Source: Azolla caroliniana (Eukaryota > Polypodiophyta). From it: DNA of 64,000 nucleotides. The translations under genes were made by a program, and so were the position numbers. The stretch covers positions 16,182,001-16,246,000 of the forward strand of contig JBHGNT010000003.1 in NCBI GenBank assembly GCA_043228905.1, read 5' to 3'. Below the pieces are notes generated by a model that was given only the letters and a program-made list of their open reading frames with translations, did no database searches and was not told the origin of the DNA. Shown here in pieces: positions 13,801 to 22,790 of this stretch (position 1 is the stretch's first letter; each line of letters opens with the position of its first letter).

Positions 13801-16800
13801 TATCTGACTTGAGAATTTTACATGTATGGATGACAAGATTCTTTCGTTATGTCTTAATCATATTTCTATTTACCTTTCTTTTAGTTACATTTAATTTGGT
13901 TTTCTGTTCTCAAAGATGAGACAACATTTTATGATGTAATCTGTTGTTTGGTCTTATAGGCCATCTTGGCCTCTTAAAAGACATTAATATATAGTTCTTT
14001 CTTTTTTCCTTTTAAGAGTGACTATACTCAGTAAGATGCCTATAAATTTATAATTCCTCAAAAGTACAACTCATTTATAAGCGTCTCTTGGATCAGCCCC
14101 AAAATATCACTTGGTACGAAGATGGCCCACTACAAGACACACTTCTTACACACATTGGAGGATGGATTCATCATCAAGCCACCTTATACGGACATACATT
14201 TATCCTATGTGCTGTGCAGTGTGATAGGGCAGTTGCAAACTTCATCACATCAGTTACAGATTGAGGTAGGCAGATATACACGAATACCTCTAGAAGAAAG
14301 AATTTGCCAATTGTGTCATCATGGAGTAGAATCCGAAGAACACTATGTTTGTCACTGTAGTGTCTTTTATGAAATAAGAGGGAGATACCATTGCCTTTTT
14401 AAACAAGGCTTTAGCCCACTACGCAAGGTAATGGAATATGAGGACCAATGGTGCCTAGGATTTTTCTTGCTAGAACTCAAGAGACATAGGGAAAAGTTGT
14501 TGAAGGAAAATAATACAGGCACAAAATCTCATCCACAAAGAACAATTACAACTTCCTTTAGCCCCATCACTCCAACTAATGCTACAAGTCAATCAAGGGA
14601 TACACAAACGGGTTCCCGACCAGGAGATAAGAAAGGGGTTACAATAGATCAGGCAATAACAATTTGTCGTGCACATAGGCCCTGGCGCCATGGACCACGA
14701 CTTCAGCACCCTTGTCATCGACAAACAAAGGCCATTATCTCTCGCCACCACATGTGCTTCCCTCGCTTCGGAGACATTTCCATTCTGGATCGACCTATGC
14801 TAGAGATCTTTCGAAGTCAAAAGTTACAAAGTATCTAACTTGAGAATCTCACATGTGCCAAAAACCAGATTCCCTCCTCTGTTTTTATCTTATTTACTTT
14901 TATATTTACTGATTAATATTTATTTTATTTTGATTTGTTGTTCTCAAAGATGAGACAACACTTAAAGATGTAATCTCTTGTTTGGTCTTATAAGCCATTT
15001 TGGCCTCTTAAAAGACGTTAATATATCTTTATTTCTTTCTTATTCTTCAACAAGTATCTCAGTATCATGCATTTCATATTTTCATTACTTGGTCCCAATC
15101 TTGTATGGATGGGTCCTGCTGCAATACATCATACTCAGCATATATCTACTATATGCTTTTGAAATTATTGTAATGTTAATTGACCAGATCATAAGATCAT
15201 AAAATCCTAACCTGTAAACCAAGAAAAATCATTTTTGGAACAGTTTGTACGTGAAGCTAGCTGTTTGATCACTATTAGTTACAAAATGCTTGGGATGCAA
15301 GAAGTAACAATCTGCTATACTGAGTATGAATTAGGCGATGTTTGAATCATTCAAAATAGGTGAAAAATCCCATTTTGTTCTTCCATCCCCACCTATTCCC
15401 ATCTAGTTTTCTTGATGGGCATGCCTGCACATTATCATGTTTTGGAAGATTCTGTTACCCCTAATCCATCCTCCTTTCCTCTTGTCCTTACTCTCTCTTC
15501 ACCTACCTTATTAGCATTAAAATAGTCTGTATCACCTATGAGAACCAGCAGTCATTACATCATTTACAATATTTTCTTACCTTGAAGATCAATAAAAGAA
15601 ATCTATAAGTTGTCTCGTGTATTCTAATGTAACTTACCCCTAGAGTCAAATGTTACAATAATTTCTCATCTTGAATATTAATAAAGGACATGAATAAAAC
15701 TTACCCCCACAATCCAATGACTGGGGGTATGCACTATAACCTAATGCATTCTCAAATAGATAAGACTTCAATCTTCTGAAGGTCTTTCACAAAGGCCAGA
15801 TCAAAGACAGAGATGTCCCTTGAGAGAAGAAAAAAGACTCTTCAACATCGGGAGATTATGGCTTTGGTTTGCAATCGCAATGGCATCAAAGCCACTGTCC
15901 AAGTGGAGGTGAACTACTCTTCAACATCGGGGGATTATGGCTTTGGTTTGCAATCGCAAGGGCATCAAAGTCACTTTCCAAGTGGAGGTGAACTATGTGC
16001 ATGAAACTTTGAAATTGTGTGATCTATGGTAGCCTCCTCAGATTTCTGAGGTTCAAGTTCTGGAAGATTCCTTCCCCTTGCACTAGGCTGAAGGTATTTC
16101 TTGGGGCTAAGCTTGTTGACAAAAGCTGTGGGAAACCATCTGCTCGTATGAATCTTTTTAAGATTCAAAAGGTTCTCTAGACTTTAGCAATTTTTCTTTG
16201 AAATGCAAGCATGGTTCCAATCGCATGGCATAATAAATGCACTACCCCTGTTCCAATATAGCTCAGATTGTCCTCACTTAGACATGAACAAAGTAGAGAA
16301 GAATAAGAGTAATCCAAACTTGCATCTCAATTGCACAATGGAAGAACATGGATCAGCTCCATAAGTCCTAATCATAACAAGATGGACATATCATCAGCGT
16401 ACACATCTATCTCATGGGCTCCATATTGTGATAGGCCAGCTCAAGATCACGACATTATTTAGAGGTTGAGACAAACAGATATGCATAAAACACTACAAAA
16501 GAACACATTTGCCAATTCTGGACTTGGGGAGGATAATTAATTTTTCCATTGTATTGTTTATCAGATAAGGTAGAGATATCTTCCCTTCTTCAAACAAGTC
16601 TTTGGCCCACTCTACAAGATAATGGAATAAGAAGATGCTCGGGACTTTGTTTGCTGGAAATCAAATGCACAGAGAGAAAATGTTGAAGAGTAACAATACA
16701 CCCACAAAGCTCATCAACAAAGAATCATGACTGCTTTCTTTAATTTCATCAGTCCTAATCATAAAAGTCAATCAAAGACTACGCAATCAGGGTCTTGACT

Positions 16801-19800
16801 ACAACATTTGAGAGGGGTGATGATAATCAGATAATAGCAAATTGTAATAAACACAGTCTCCATGTAGACCATGGCCTTATCAACCTTAATAAACAAATAA
16901 AGATCAATATCACGCAACAAAAATGTGCTCACCTTGCTTCGGACTCCATCTTGGATGGAACCATGTTAGAGATCTCTCCAGGGCAGAAGTTTTGGCCCAT
17001 CTAAGCTCAAAATGTTGAGCACTTAGTAAGAAGATTATTTGGTGCCTTAGGCAATTTGACTACTTTAGCTATACTTATTTTGGCTTGCTGTTTTCAAATA
17101 TGAAAACATTTTAAGATAAAATCTTTTGTTCGGTCTTAGAGGCGATGTGTGGTTGGCCACACAAATAGCGGGAATGATTAGGAACATCATAATAGAAGGA
17201 GATACTTGCAATTAGAAGTAACCAGAGGGTTTTATACATGAACAAACAAGTGCAGCCTTCCAATGCAGATGACATTATGTTGATCTCCAACTCTCTGAAC
17301 AGCCAAGAAAGACATCTAAATGCCTTAAAGTCATTTTACATAAATAAAGATCTATCAAATCAACATTGATAAAACTAAAGTAATGGTGTTTAAATCGAAA
17401 AGAGATCAAACCCAGAATTCTTCTTGGAGGCAGAAAAGGTGCTATACATACGATCCTACAGACATCTAGAAGTAACATTCACAAGGCCTTGATTCTGCCG
17501 ACAAGATTTTGCTCACGCTCAACTTTCTCATGGATATGCAGCCTTTGGTGCCCTTGAGAGAGAATGTGCACACATCCGTTCCAAGAACCACAAACTAAAT
17601 TGTGGTTTTTTGATACACTTGTAATATCAAACCTTCTCTATGGTGCAGGAATTTGGGAACTGCGCATTCATAGGGCACATAACTAAACAAATTTGGAAAG
17701 ACCTTTGGTCTCGATGCTTGTCTGCATGATAAGGAACAAAGCATCCATGCCCATGATATAATCTGGCAAAGATAGGAGTGGCCTCAATAGTGACCAAGGC
17801 ATTACTCCAGTTAGTGACTAGTATCCAGCACATTTGAGAGCTCCTCTCTATGCAAGGTACTCACGCTGAACATGGAGATTATCATTGTTGGTATGCAGAA
17901 ATGCAAGAATTGGCATCAATATAAACGGACAACCCCTAATCCAAAAAAAATATTGTCCACAATTGAACATGTTGAAGCCAAAAAAAGATAGACCGGTTTG
18001 CCCCACAACGTCTCTTGATAGGAAGATCGACCCCTTTAAGGCAATCTTTTTACACATTCTGCAAGATGAATTTATTATATGGATACATATCGATGGTTTG
18101 CACCATGTATTGTAATAGACCAGCTCAACAGCTCTTTACATCAATTAGAAATTGAGATACGAAAATATGCATGCAAATCTATGGAAGAATGGTGCTGCCA
18201 ATTGTGCCATCGAGGGGGATCAGATGAACACTATGTTTGCAACTGTGTTCTTTTTTCTGACATAACAGGGAGATACTACTGCCTCTTCAACCAAGGCACT
18301 GACCCATTACGTAAGGTAACAGAATACAAAGACCAGGAGAGATTGGGATTATTCTTGATAGAACTTAAGAGATACAAACAAGTTGTTGAAGGACAATCAT
18401 ACAATCACAATAGATCATCAACAGGGAACAAACAAAACTTTCTTTCACTCCATTACTCCTCATCCTTCAAGTCAATCAAGGACTACACAAGTGGGGTCTC
18501 AACCAACATACTCAAAAAGGGTTGCAATAGCAATATTCCATGCAAGTAAACAATGATCATCAGGACCATGGCCTTATCCTCATCATCAAAAATAAAGACC
18601 ATTATCACATAGCATCAAAGGGGCTTCCCTCAGGTTCATAGATCTCTCAATTTGTTTGGTCTTCTAGGCCATTTTGCCTTCTCAAAAGATATTAATATAG
18701 CTTTCTTTCTTTATTTCTTTGCCTCTCAAATTCTAACAAAAAACATACCCAACGCACTCTTTGACCTTCATATTTGATTGTTTTCTGCAATGATATATTC
18801 CTCTTATTCTCATGGTAAATTGCGCAATGGCAAACATGGTGCTCCTCTAATTCCATTCGTTGAATACAACTTTTGGAGATATGACCTTCCAAGTTTATGC
18901 AAAAGCATCTTTCTTAACCACATTCAACAAAATCAAATATATAGCATTTCATTTCCCAAACAATACAATATGATGCATTCATTTGAATTGAATTCAACAA
19001 AAGACATCAAATATACATATACACAAAACATATATATATACATATACACACAAAAATAAAAGAAAGAAAGAGAAAACAAGGTTGCCACCATTAGCTCGAA
19101 ACATATATGTCAAAAATAATAAAAACGTAACAAGATAGCTAAACAAAAAATTTGTAGCAACAAAAACTCCAAACATATATAAACAATAATGAACAGATGG
19201 AAACAAAAGTTAACAGTATTAGCGCCAAACATATAAATGGGTGTATATATACACATACAATGTACGTGTAGATGTATATGTATATATATGTTAACATATA
19301 AGAATGAATATATATGTATGTGTTTATATACATCTACATCTATAAATATGTATAAATGTTAAGTGTATACATATGCAAAAATAGCATAGGAATTTATTTA
19401 TAAAGAACTAAACTTACCAACATTTGCATTTGGAGCTGTGTCCATTGCCTTTTCTGGCTAGTGAGATGTTCAGGGTTAAAAAATCCCTTTCGGCTGCTTT
19501 CTTTGGAGAATCCTTGGTGTTTCCACATCTTGGCAATGTGTCTTGAAAGTTTCTCAAAGGTTCCATTGTTATTGTTATTCTTGCTATTACTTCTATCATT
19601 GTTCAAAGAGAAAACGATTGAAGGTTTGGGGCGGACTGCAGCTGCATTGGCAATCACGACTCTTGCCACTTCCTCTGTTGTTGTTGATGTTGTTGTTGTT
19701 GTTGCTGCTGCTGCTGCTGTTGTAATTGTGTGAGAAATCAGTGGATTCTTCTTATTGTTGTTTGGCTCACCATCATGCTCATGATCATGATCACCGTGAC

Positions 19801-19831
19801 GATCAAAATCTTCTTCTAGATTCTCTCCCAT
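331..19831 (-). CDS. DENN-domain protein, complete 17-exon gene (812 aa)
   Basis: Seventeen exons join through GT-AG introns with matching phases into one stop-free frame: 19831-19418, 13486-13283, 13190-13107, 12506-12447, 12332-12288, 12188-11983, 11876-11361, 11266-11182, 11101-10904, 10585-10496, 10201-10139, 8480-8406, 8319-8269, 7877-7800, 7599-7465, 1208-1143 and 399-331 (TAA at 333-331). The product has the order uDENN (about 140-290), acidic linker (about 340-510), cDENN (about 540-685) and dDENN (about 690-812). Family knowledge: DENN modules act as guanine nucleotide exchange factors for Rab GTPases in membrane traffic. The layout resembles the plant DENN (AEX-3) family of Arabidopsis At5g35560/At2g20320 type, and the WD40 repeats of SCD1 are absent. 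No signal peptide or membrane segment is seen, so it is probably cytosolic and membrane-associated. The start ATG lies in a CCATGG context. Exon calls rest on protein similarity plus splice sites; UTRs and isoforms are unknown. Confidence 0.93.
618..1030. repeat. GGACAT/GGACAC hexanucleotide minisatellite in intron 16
   Basis: About 410 bp is built from 6-bp units GGACAT and GGACAC with variants, densest at 940-1030. A higher-order duplication is visible: about 60 bp starting near 711 recurs near 879. Because six is a multiple of three, every frame is open and reads as Met-Asp-Thr-Asp or Val-His-Val-Arg strings; these are not genes. It sits between DENN exons 16 and 17 and could vary in length between individuals. 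Confidence 0.9.
1755..2120 (+). pseudogene. degenerate Copia gag fragment
   Basis: Across at least two frames with internal stops one reads VWGKMKSMYESNTAVNQVYL, then LNQLQDVELQILDDKMKAIF, then LLMAFLERWEAVVVSLSNS and, after a frameshift, ATLNEEIR. This is the helical core of a Copia gag (UBN2/Retrotran_gag type). It lies antisense to the gene in DENN intron 15 and abuts the 3' tail of a LINE. No LTR or pol remains. Confidence 0.7.
2180..4358 (-). mobile_element. LINE copy A, 5'-truncated, in DENN intron 15
   Basis: A non-LTR element reads on the minus strand from within its reverse transcriptase (about 4358) to a 3' tail of CTTT/CTTTC repeats at about 2180-2225. Its 3' UTR carries a signature shared by every copy in this window: GAGAACAAATC..., then GGTCTTATAGGCC and GGCCTCTTAAAAGACG before TTAATATA. 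It is sense-oriented relative to the DENN gene and appears inserted into a second copy of the same family (copy B). Confidence 0.88.
2951..4358 (-). pseudogene. LINE reverse transcriptase, C-terminal part (copy A)
   Basis: The open frame carries RT motifs in order: FRKAFNTVP, GVKQGCPLSPTLFGLYIDEV, ILLYADDIVLIS (YADD catalytic box), FKRSYTYLGVTF and a long thumb region with DTLVTPTLLYGVETWGP. It stops at a TGA at 2951-2953 where sister copies have CGA (Arg), after GRYT. Downstream in frame follows the usual cysteine/histidine knuckle ICQLCHQGVESEEHYVCHC. The endonuclease and N-terminal RT are missing. A single CGA-to-TGA change suggests decay at a methylated CpG (inference). The clade is not settled; the YADD box argues against L1-type plant LINEs. 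Confidence 0.88.
4359..4920 (-). mobile_element. LINE copy B fragment spanning the assembly gap
   Basis: From about 4359 the RT thumb-to-YADD segment seen in copy A repeats in diverged form, ILLYADDISADLGLSGGLQR, up to the run of Ns. Beyond the gap, minus-strand FNEIQPTTQLTSSQVWLEYA fits the linker upstream of a LINE RT. The two parts are probably one older copy into which copy A inserted. The gap hides the RT N-terminus. Confidence 0.7.
4678..4777. other. assembly gap (100 N)
   Basis: Exactly 100 N characters, the usual placeholder for a gap of unknown length. It falls in a LINE in DENN intron 15, so true intron length is unknown. Confidence 0.99.
4921..7464. repeat. intron 15 remainder with three diverged copies of a dispersed repeat
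   Basis: There is no coding signal. Three diverged direct copies share AAGTACAA(T/C)(G/A)AT, GGATACAA..., GAGTGAATCAGCCCATGAA and ...ACTCATAG(G/A)(A/G)TGA, at about 5290-5490, 5620-5800 and 6160-6310. The same family occurs on the opposite strand at 8581-9090. Length and structure do not match a protein-coding element; a MITE- or SINE-like repeat is possible. From 6311 to 7464 I recognise nothing. Confidence 0.55.
7925..8055. repeat. GATA / TATATG microsatellite in a DENN intron
   Basis: A short (GATA)n run at about 7939-7960 is followed by TATATG/TGTGTA-rich sequence in the intron between exons 14 and 13. It is simple sequence only. Confidence 0.75.
8269..11266 (-). CDS. DENN gene exons 8-13: cDENN module (residues 510-697)
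   Basis: Exons at 11266-11182, 11101-10904, 10585-10496, 10201-10139, 8480-8406 and 8319-8269. Diagnostic strings are LLQILYEYYKLPVPARGSSL, FQPLEHLPPLKF, ATICRVLSLENVLSLFACVL, LEKQIVVVCPNVGVLSAVVL, SVIPLIRPFQWQSLMLPILP and NQMLDFLDAPVPFI. This is the most conserved core of DENN proteins, including the LLE(K/R)..VV strand and the PFxWQ...LP..(M/L)LDFL(D/E)APVP loop. All junctions are phase 0 except the entry into exon 8. A 1.66-kb intron between exons 11 and 12 holds two tandemly duplicated repeats, annotated separately. Confidence 0.94.
8581..9090 (+). repeat. two-copy tandem repeat (240 bp period) between DENN exons 12 and 11
   Basis: CACTTGGCTCTCTCCAGAC begins both 8581 and 8821, and the units run in parallel to TCATTACTTTCAT. 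The second unit is longer because a segment containing GATTGAGCATGAGCC and CGCAGTTTGC is itself duplicated near 8940. The unit is homologous, in reverse orientation, to the repeat at 5290-5490 (shared CCATGGGCTGATTCACTC and TGTATCATTACTTT). Short reading frames here are incidental. Confidence 0.75.
9091..9710. other. intronic sequence, nothing recognised
   Basis: AT-rich DENN intron sequence between the two tandem duplications. I see no coding, RNA or mobile-element signature. Confidence 0.5.
9711..10071. repeat. two-copy tandem duplication next to DENN exon 11
   Basis: A unit of about 180 bp occurs at 9711-9886 and 9887-10071. Both contain ATGTATGTCT..., ATGTGAATA/ATGTAAATA, GGAGAAC, CATCACT(T/G)G and end with TACTCAAGTCTATATA then AGTAACAAAG. 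The second copy ends only about 70 bp from the exon 11 donor side. Confidence 0.75.
11361..11876 (-). CDS. DENN gene exon 7: acidic serine-rich linker (residues 338-510)
   Basis: The single largest internal exon (516 nt) starts with SIITQERLDRITEHVNEM, the conserved end of uDENN. It then runs into about 150 residues rich in Ser, Glu, Asp, Leu and Asn with no recognisable fold, ending ...VESLESIS. It is flanked by phase-2 junctions on both sides, so skipping it would keep the frame while removing the linker. Such linkers between uDENN and cDENN are poorly conserved and are often phosphorylated or disordered in this family; the latter is inference here. Confidence 0.88.
11983..13486 (-). CDS. 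DENN gene exons 2-6: uDENN module (residues 139-338)
   Basis: Exons at 13486-13283, 13190-13107, 12506-12447, 12332-12288 and 12188-11983. Visible signature segments are LFEHMVVVGIHPEAE, ILFSFPPGKRLPMRQKDLFA, FCFPGGVEAHLVERTPSLSE, IFLLKVADNATLYGVCIYVP and RCYCFLTKLPFFDLHFEVLN, the expected succession of an upstream DENN domain. Introns here are short (about 90-600 bp) compared with the first intron. Exon 6 ends in phase 2 (AG) and its codon is completed by the first base of exon 7. The exon 5 donor (GTTTGC) is weaker than the others. Confidence 0.92.
13520..14015 (+). mobile_element. LINE 3' fragment in intron 1 (copy C)
   Basis: Plus-strand sequence QRTITAFFGPITCPHATSQS ... MCFPRF-like tail and the family 3' UTR (GATGAGACAAC, GGTCTTATAGGCCATCTTGG, TTAATATATAG then TTCTTTC) identify the extreme 3' end of the same family as copy A. 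It is antisense to the gene and begins about 35 bp upstream of the exon 2 acceptor, so it may have supplied part of the intron's branch region. Confidence 0.8.
14088..15040 (+). mobile_element. LINE 3' fragment in intron 1 (copy D), 238-aa frame open
   Basis: A 5'-truncated copy starts inside the C-terminal RT region (WISPKISLGTKMAHYKTHFL). It keeps an open frame at 14122-14838 with the knuckle ICQLCHHGVESEEHYVCHC (C-x2-C, H-x3-C type) and tail HMCFPRFGDISILDRPMLEI. The 3' UTR ends GGCCTCTTAAAAGACG, TTAATATATC and a TTTCTTTC-rich tail. It is the best-preserved 3' end of the family in the window. Confidence 0.85.
15041..15836. other. intron 1 spacer, nothing recognised
   Basis: AT-rich intronic sequence between LINE copy D and a 79-bp tandem duplication, with no supported feature. 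Confidence 0.5.
15837..15994. repeat. 79-bp tandem duplication in intron 1
   Basis: Two near-identical 79-bp units (15837-15915, 15916-15994) each begin ACTCTTCAACATCGGG and contain GATTATGGCTTTGGTTTGC and CCAAGTGGAGGTGAACTA. Only a few substitutions separate them, so the duplication is recent compared with the neighbouring LINE relics. Following sequence to about 16190 is not recognised. Confidence 0.88.
16195..17160 (+). mobile_element. degenerate LINE fragment in intron 1 (copy E)
   Basis: Frames with several stops read EMQAWFQSHGI..NALPLFQY and SDCPHLDMNKVEKN, matching the C-terminal RT region of copy A (about residues 355-395 of that frame). They continue to the knuckle remnants, then CAHLASDSILDGTMLEIS and TCGGTCTTAGAGGCGATGTG. 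It is much older than copy D. Confidence 0.72.
17190..18715 (+). mobile_element. degenerate LINE fragment in intron 1 (copy F), includes YADD-region relic
   Basis: Starting near the RT catalytic box, now NADDIMLISNSLNSQERHLN, it reads on through PEFFLEAEKVLYIRSYRHLE, FGALERECAH, HCWYAEMQEL, ICQLCHRGGSDEHYVCNC and DPLRKVTEYKDQ, with many stops and frameshifts. It ends with GGTCTTCTAGGCC, TTAATATAGC and a CTTTCTTTC tail. Open pieces at 17885-18549 are parts of this relic, not independent genes. Confidence 0.78.
18990..19390. repeat. TA/TATG-rich simple sequence in intron 1
   Basis: Alternating ATATATACATATAC-type sequence, with long hydrophobic Tyr/Ile frames on the minus strand that are artefacts of the repeat. 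It lies just downstream of the exon 1 donor. Confidence 0.7.
19418..19831 (-). CDS. DENN gene exon 1: low-complexity N-terminus (residues 1-138)
   Basis: This exon encodes the start methionine, an Asp/His/Glu-rich stretch, an Ala then Thr homopolymer tract written by a GTT/GCT trinucleotide repeat (about 19676-19722), a basic segment and the conserved exit RQWTQLQMQML. The donor is TTG/GTAAGT at 19417. It joins exon 2 in phase 0, giving QMQML followed by ERKKWTEPSCLFEH. The arginine/glutamine-rich end just before the uDENN start is what I expect for this family. The homopolymer tracts are likely length-variable. A more upstream start cannot be ruled out because no in-frame stop lies immediately before the ATG. 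Confidence 0.85.
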
Positions 19832-20400
19832 GGAATCTATTGGTCCGGAGTCTCAAGGAAAATTCTGAGGCTATTCTTTTGAGAATCTTTTGAGGATATT
19901 TGTAGAATCTTCCAAGAATATCCCCACAGGACCCCTCTGAGGATAAAGCAATAATTGTAATATTCTCCTAGATTCTCTTTCCCACAAAATGTACTCCGGC
20001 AGGAGCCTTCTCAGGGATTGTTCAATCATTAAAGACCTTTCACGAATGTTCCAAGATTCATTCCTCCCGTCGGGAATTACAGCAAGGGCATCTTGGCAAG
20101 CATATTCGAGGAAATCTGTGCGATGTTCCGGGGAACTTCTATGACTAGGATATTGGGGGCAATCATCACGGAGGCAGATGTGGGGAGATTTTTTCACGGT
20201 AATTTTTCAGGAGAATCTTTCCGAATACTGGGAACCGTTCTCGGCAATCCTTCAGAGTCCAAGCGTGCGCAATAGGAATTGAATGTCGGAGAGGAGGATT
20301 CCGAGGTACAAAATGGAGATGGAGAGGGAGCCGGGTTCTGTGTGTGTATGAATGCAGACATACACAGGGAAGGAGAGGAGAGAGAGAGAGAGAGAGAGAG
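19832..20400 (-). promoter_or_regulatory. probable 5' leader and proximal promoter of the DENN gene
   Basis: This sequence lies immediately upstream of the DENN start codon on the minus strand. GC content rises relative to the introns and a GAGAGA run occurs at about 20378-20402. No convincing TATA box is visible at a fixed distance, and GA/CT microsatellites are common in plant 5' leaders. The exact transcription start cannot be set from sequence alone. Confidence 0.45.
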
Positions 20401-20680
20401 AGATCTTTCTCTTTCTCTTTCTCTTTCTCTGAGTCTGTGTATTGTGTTGTGTCCTGATGATGATGATGATGATGAATCTTGTCTGTTCCTGGAGGGTACT
20501 GCGTGTAATTTATGAAAACTTATACTTCCCTTCTTTGCGTTAGAGAGATCTCTTTCTCTTTCTCTGAGTCTGTGTATTGTGCTGTGTCCTGATGATGATG
20601 ATGATGATGATGAATCTTGTCTGTTCCTGGAGGGTACTGCGTGTAATTTATGAAAACTTATACTTCCCTTCTTTGCGTTA
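20401..20680. repeat. 145-bp tandem duplication with CTTT and ATG microsatellites upstream of DENN
   Basis: Units at 20401-20545 and 20546-20680 share AGATCT(CTTT)n, GAGTCTGTGTATTGTG, a GAT/ATG run, CTTGTCTGTTCCTGGAGGG and TTCCCTTCTTTGCGTTA. Copies differ mainly in the number of CTTTCT and GAT units. The position suggests the duplicated block is in the DENN promoter or 5' UTR. Confidence 0.88.
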
Positions 20681-21241
20681 CACATGTATGTACATACATA
20701 GGTGGCTCTGTTTCTCTCTCTCTCTCCCCTTCATCTTTGAAGAGTCCCTTTTCTTTTCTACTCTTATTTTTTTCCATGTGTTTCTTTCTTAATTGAATAA
20801 AAAAAAGAGAGTCCTGTTTTTATTTTATTCTTTCAAGCAGTTTTTTAAAACAAGGAATGGAGCCCTTTCTCAATCTCTTCTTTGCTCCATCGATTGCAAA
20901 TTGACCTTATATTTTGTGTATGTGTGCACGTGCATTCGCCGTGTCGTCTCTCTATGTTCAAAGGGAAGAGCAGTCAAGCGAGCTCCTTCCAACACATCAA
21001 CTACTCTGAACTTCGAGCACATGCCTACGAAGGTCTCTGAATTATCAATAGCTTCGACACGATTTGAACACCATGCCTCTTCTTGAAGAGGCAGGGAGAG
21101 TTTATTACCGACGCTCCGTGAATTTCACTAGTGAAGTTTTTGCTTTCCAAAATGCACATTGTGGCTGAAGGAGTGTCATTGTGACAGGTCATTTGTTGAA
21201 TTTGTTTATTCTTGAGGGTCCTTTAATAGTCTTGAAAAACT
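20681..21241. other. upstream flank, nothing recognised
   Basis: Pyrimidine-rich then mixed sequence upstream of the DENN gene. The short open frames show no domain. Confidence 0.5.
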
Positions 21242-21880
21242 TTGATGAAAATTACACCCTACAACTATAAAAAAATATTTAATCTAAAAAATAAACGATT
21301 GGGTCACAACAATCCTACTCTCCACTACAATCTTATCTTAACTGCATTGTATAAAAATTTTATGAACTTTAATGATGTTAGTGCCAATCGATCTCAACTT
21401 GATTTCATATGCATTTGTGGGTCCTTCCACGTATCAATGTCATGAGAGAGAACTTTATTCCCTCCTATACATATTCCATGTTGTTTTACAATTTATGATA
21501 ATTTTTTGATATATAGATTGTTGCATAATGTGATGTATTTACAGTGATATATATAGTTTGGGACACTCCAGAAAGGGTGATCATATTAATCTGAAGTACA
21601 CTAGGGTTTGGCCTCGTTCTATCAAAATATTGTAATCAAGATGTCAAGTCCAATCAATTTCAACTCAATTACATCTATGCATGTAATCAAATGACCAATG
21701 TTTTAGTTTATTTATTTACAAATTAAAACTTCGATGAAAATTACATTGTTAGGTCCTCATCCATCTAAACTCTACCACAATCTAATCATAACCCCATTCC
21801 ATGGAAAATTATGCTTTGCAACAATGTTTACACCAATCAATCTCAACTCAATTACATCAACATTTATGTATGTCCATATC
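21242..21880. repeat. diverged repeat units upstream of DENN
   Basis: GATGAAAATTACA... CTACAATCT...and CCAATC(A/G)ATCTCAACT(C/T)(A/G)ATT recur at about 21242-21440, 21630-21690 and 21733-21880, diverged and with gaps. The element type is not recognised. Confidence 0.45.
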
Positions 21881-22785
21881 ACCTTTGTTCTACTTGCTTA
21901 TACACATGATTGCCTTTCATTGTGCATGTTCCTTGTTAGTTTTACAAATAAAATAAAACTAATTAAAGCTACAAATTTTTAATATCTATACTTAATCATC
22001 ACTAATAAACATAGTAAAGGTCTTTTCATCACTAATGTATTGTGGCTTTCAATCAACTTACCTCGCCATTTCGATAGCATTGTTCGATGGAAAAGAAGCC
22101 CAACCACCTCTGCCCTCCGACCTTGGCATGATGATGTGGCAAAGTGACATTAATCTAATCTAGCTTTTTCCATTGATAAAATACTCACTTTTTATATATA
22201 TATATACATAATGACATAATTGTAGTATGAATTATGATATTTCACATTATAAAAATTCTCATCATGAAGAATTTAGTCATTTTATTCCTTGTTAGAGCAT
22301 GAAACCCATGTGAATAAAGGGGTACATAAGATTTTGATATATGTTGGATTCTATCATTCCTTAACTAAATGTTGTTATTTCTTCAAATGGATGTTGATAA
22401 CACCAACATTCGATGACAATGATCCTAAATTGATGCAATATAGTAACGTTATGGGTATTATGGAAATGTAGATATAGTTGACCTTATGATGCAACAAATC
22501 TTGGTCCTTCAAATGTACTGCTTGAGATATGGGAAACATTGCTAGCATTAGTCCATGGGTAGTATGATAATATGTATGGTTCTCTAGAAAACGTTCATAA
22601 GAGAAGGACGAAGCTTTTTCGATTTTGGAGGAAGTTGCCCCTCTTTGTAGTGTTAGATCAAGGGCCTCAATGGAACTATCGACTTCCATGGACCCTTTCT
22701 TGAATATCAGTACATCATGGTAATGTACCGTATCAAGGTTCAACACCCCTTTATAAGTTGCTTTTGTATGTACAGGTTCTAGTAT
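21881..22785. other. intergenic, nothing recognised
   Basis: AT-rich intergenic sequence with a TATATA run near 22195. The 123-codon minus-strand frame at 22375-22746 has no recognisable domain and is not supported as a gene. Confidence 0.45.
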
Positions 22786-22790
22786 ACATA

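Noticed and set aside
18994-19333. Hydrophobic Tyr/Ile-rich minus-strand frames resembling membrane peptides
   Set aside because: They arise from TATATG simple sequence in DENN intron 1.
20194-20685. 163-codon minus-strand frame rich in Ser and Arg-Glu upstream of DENN exon 1
   Set aside because: It is produced by the GA/CTTT/GAT microsatellites and the 145-bp duplication, has no domain, and is not in a splice-compatible relation that I can support.
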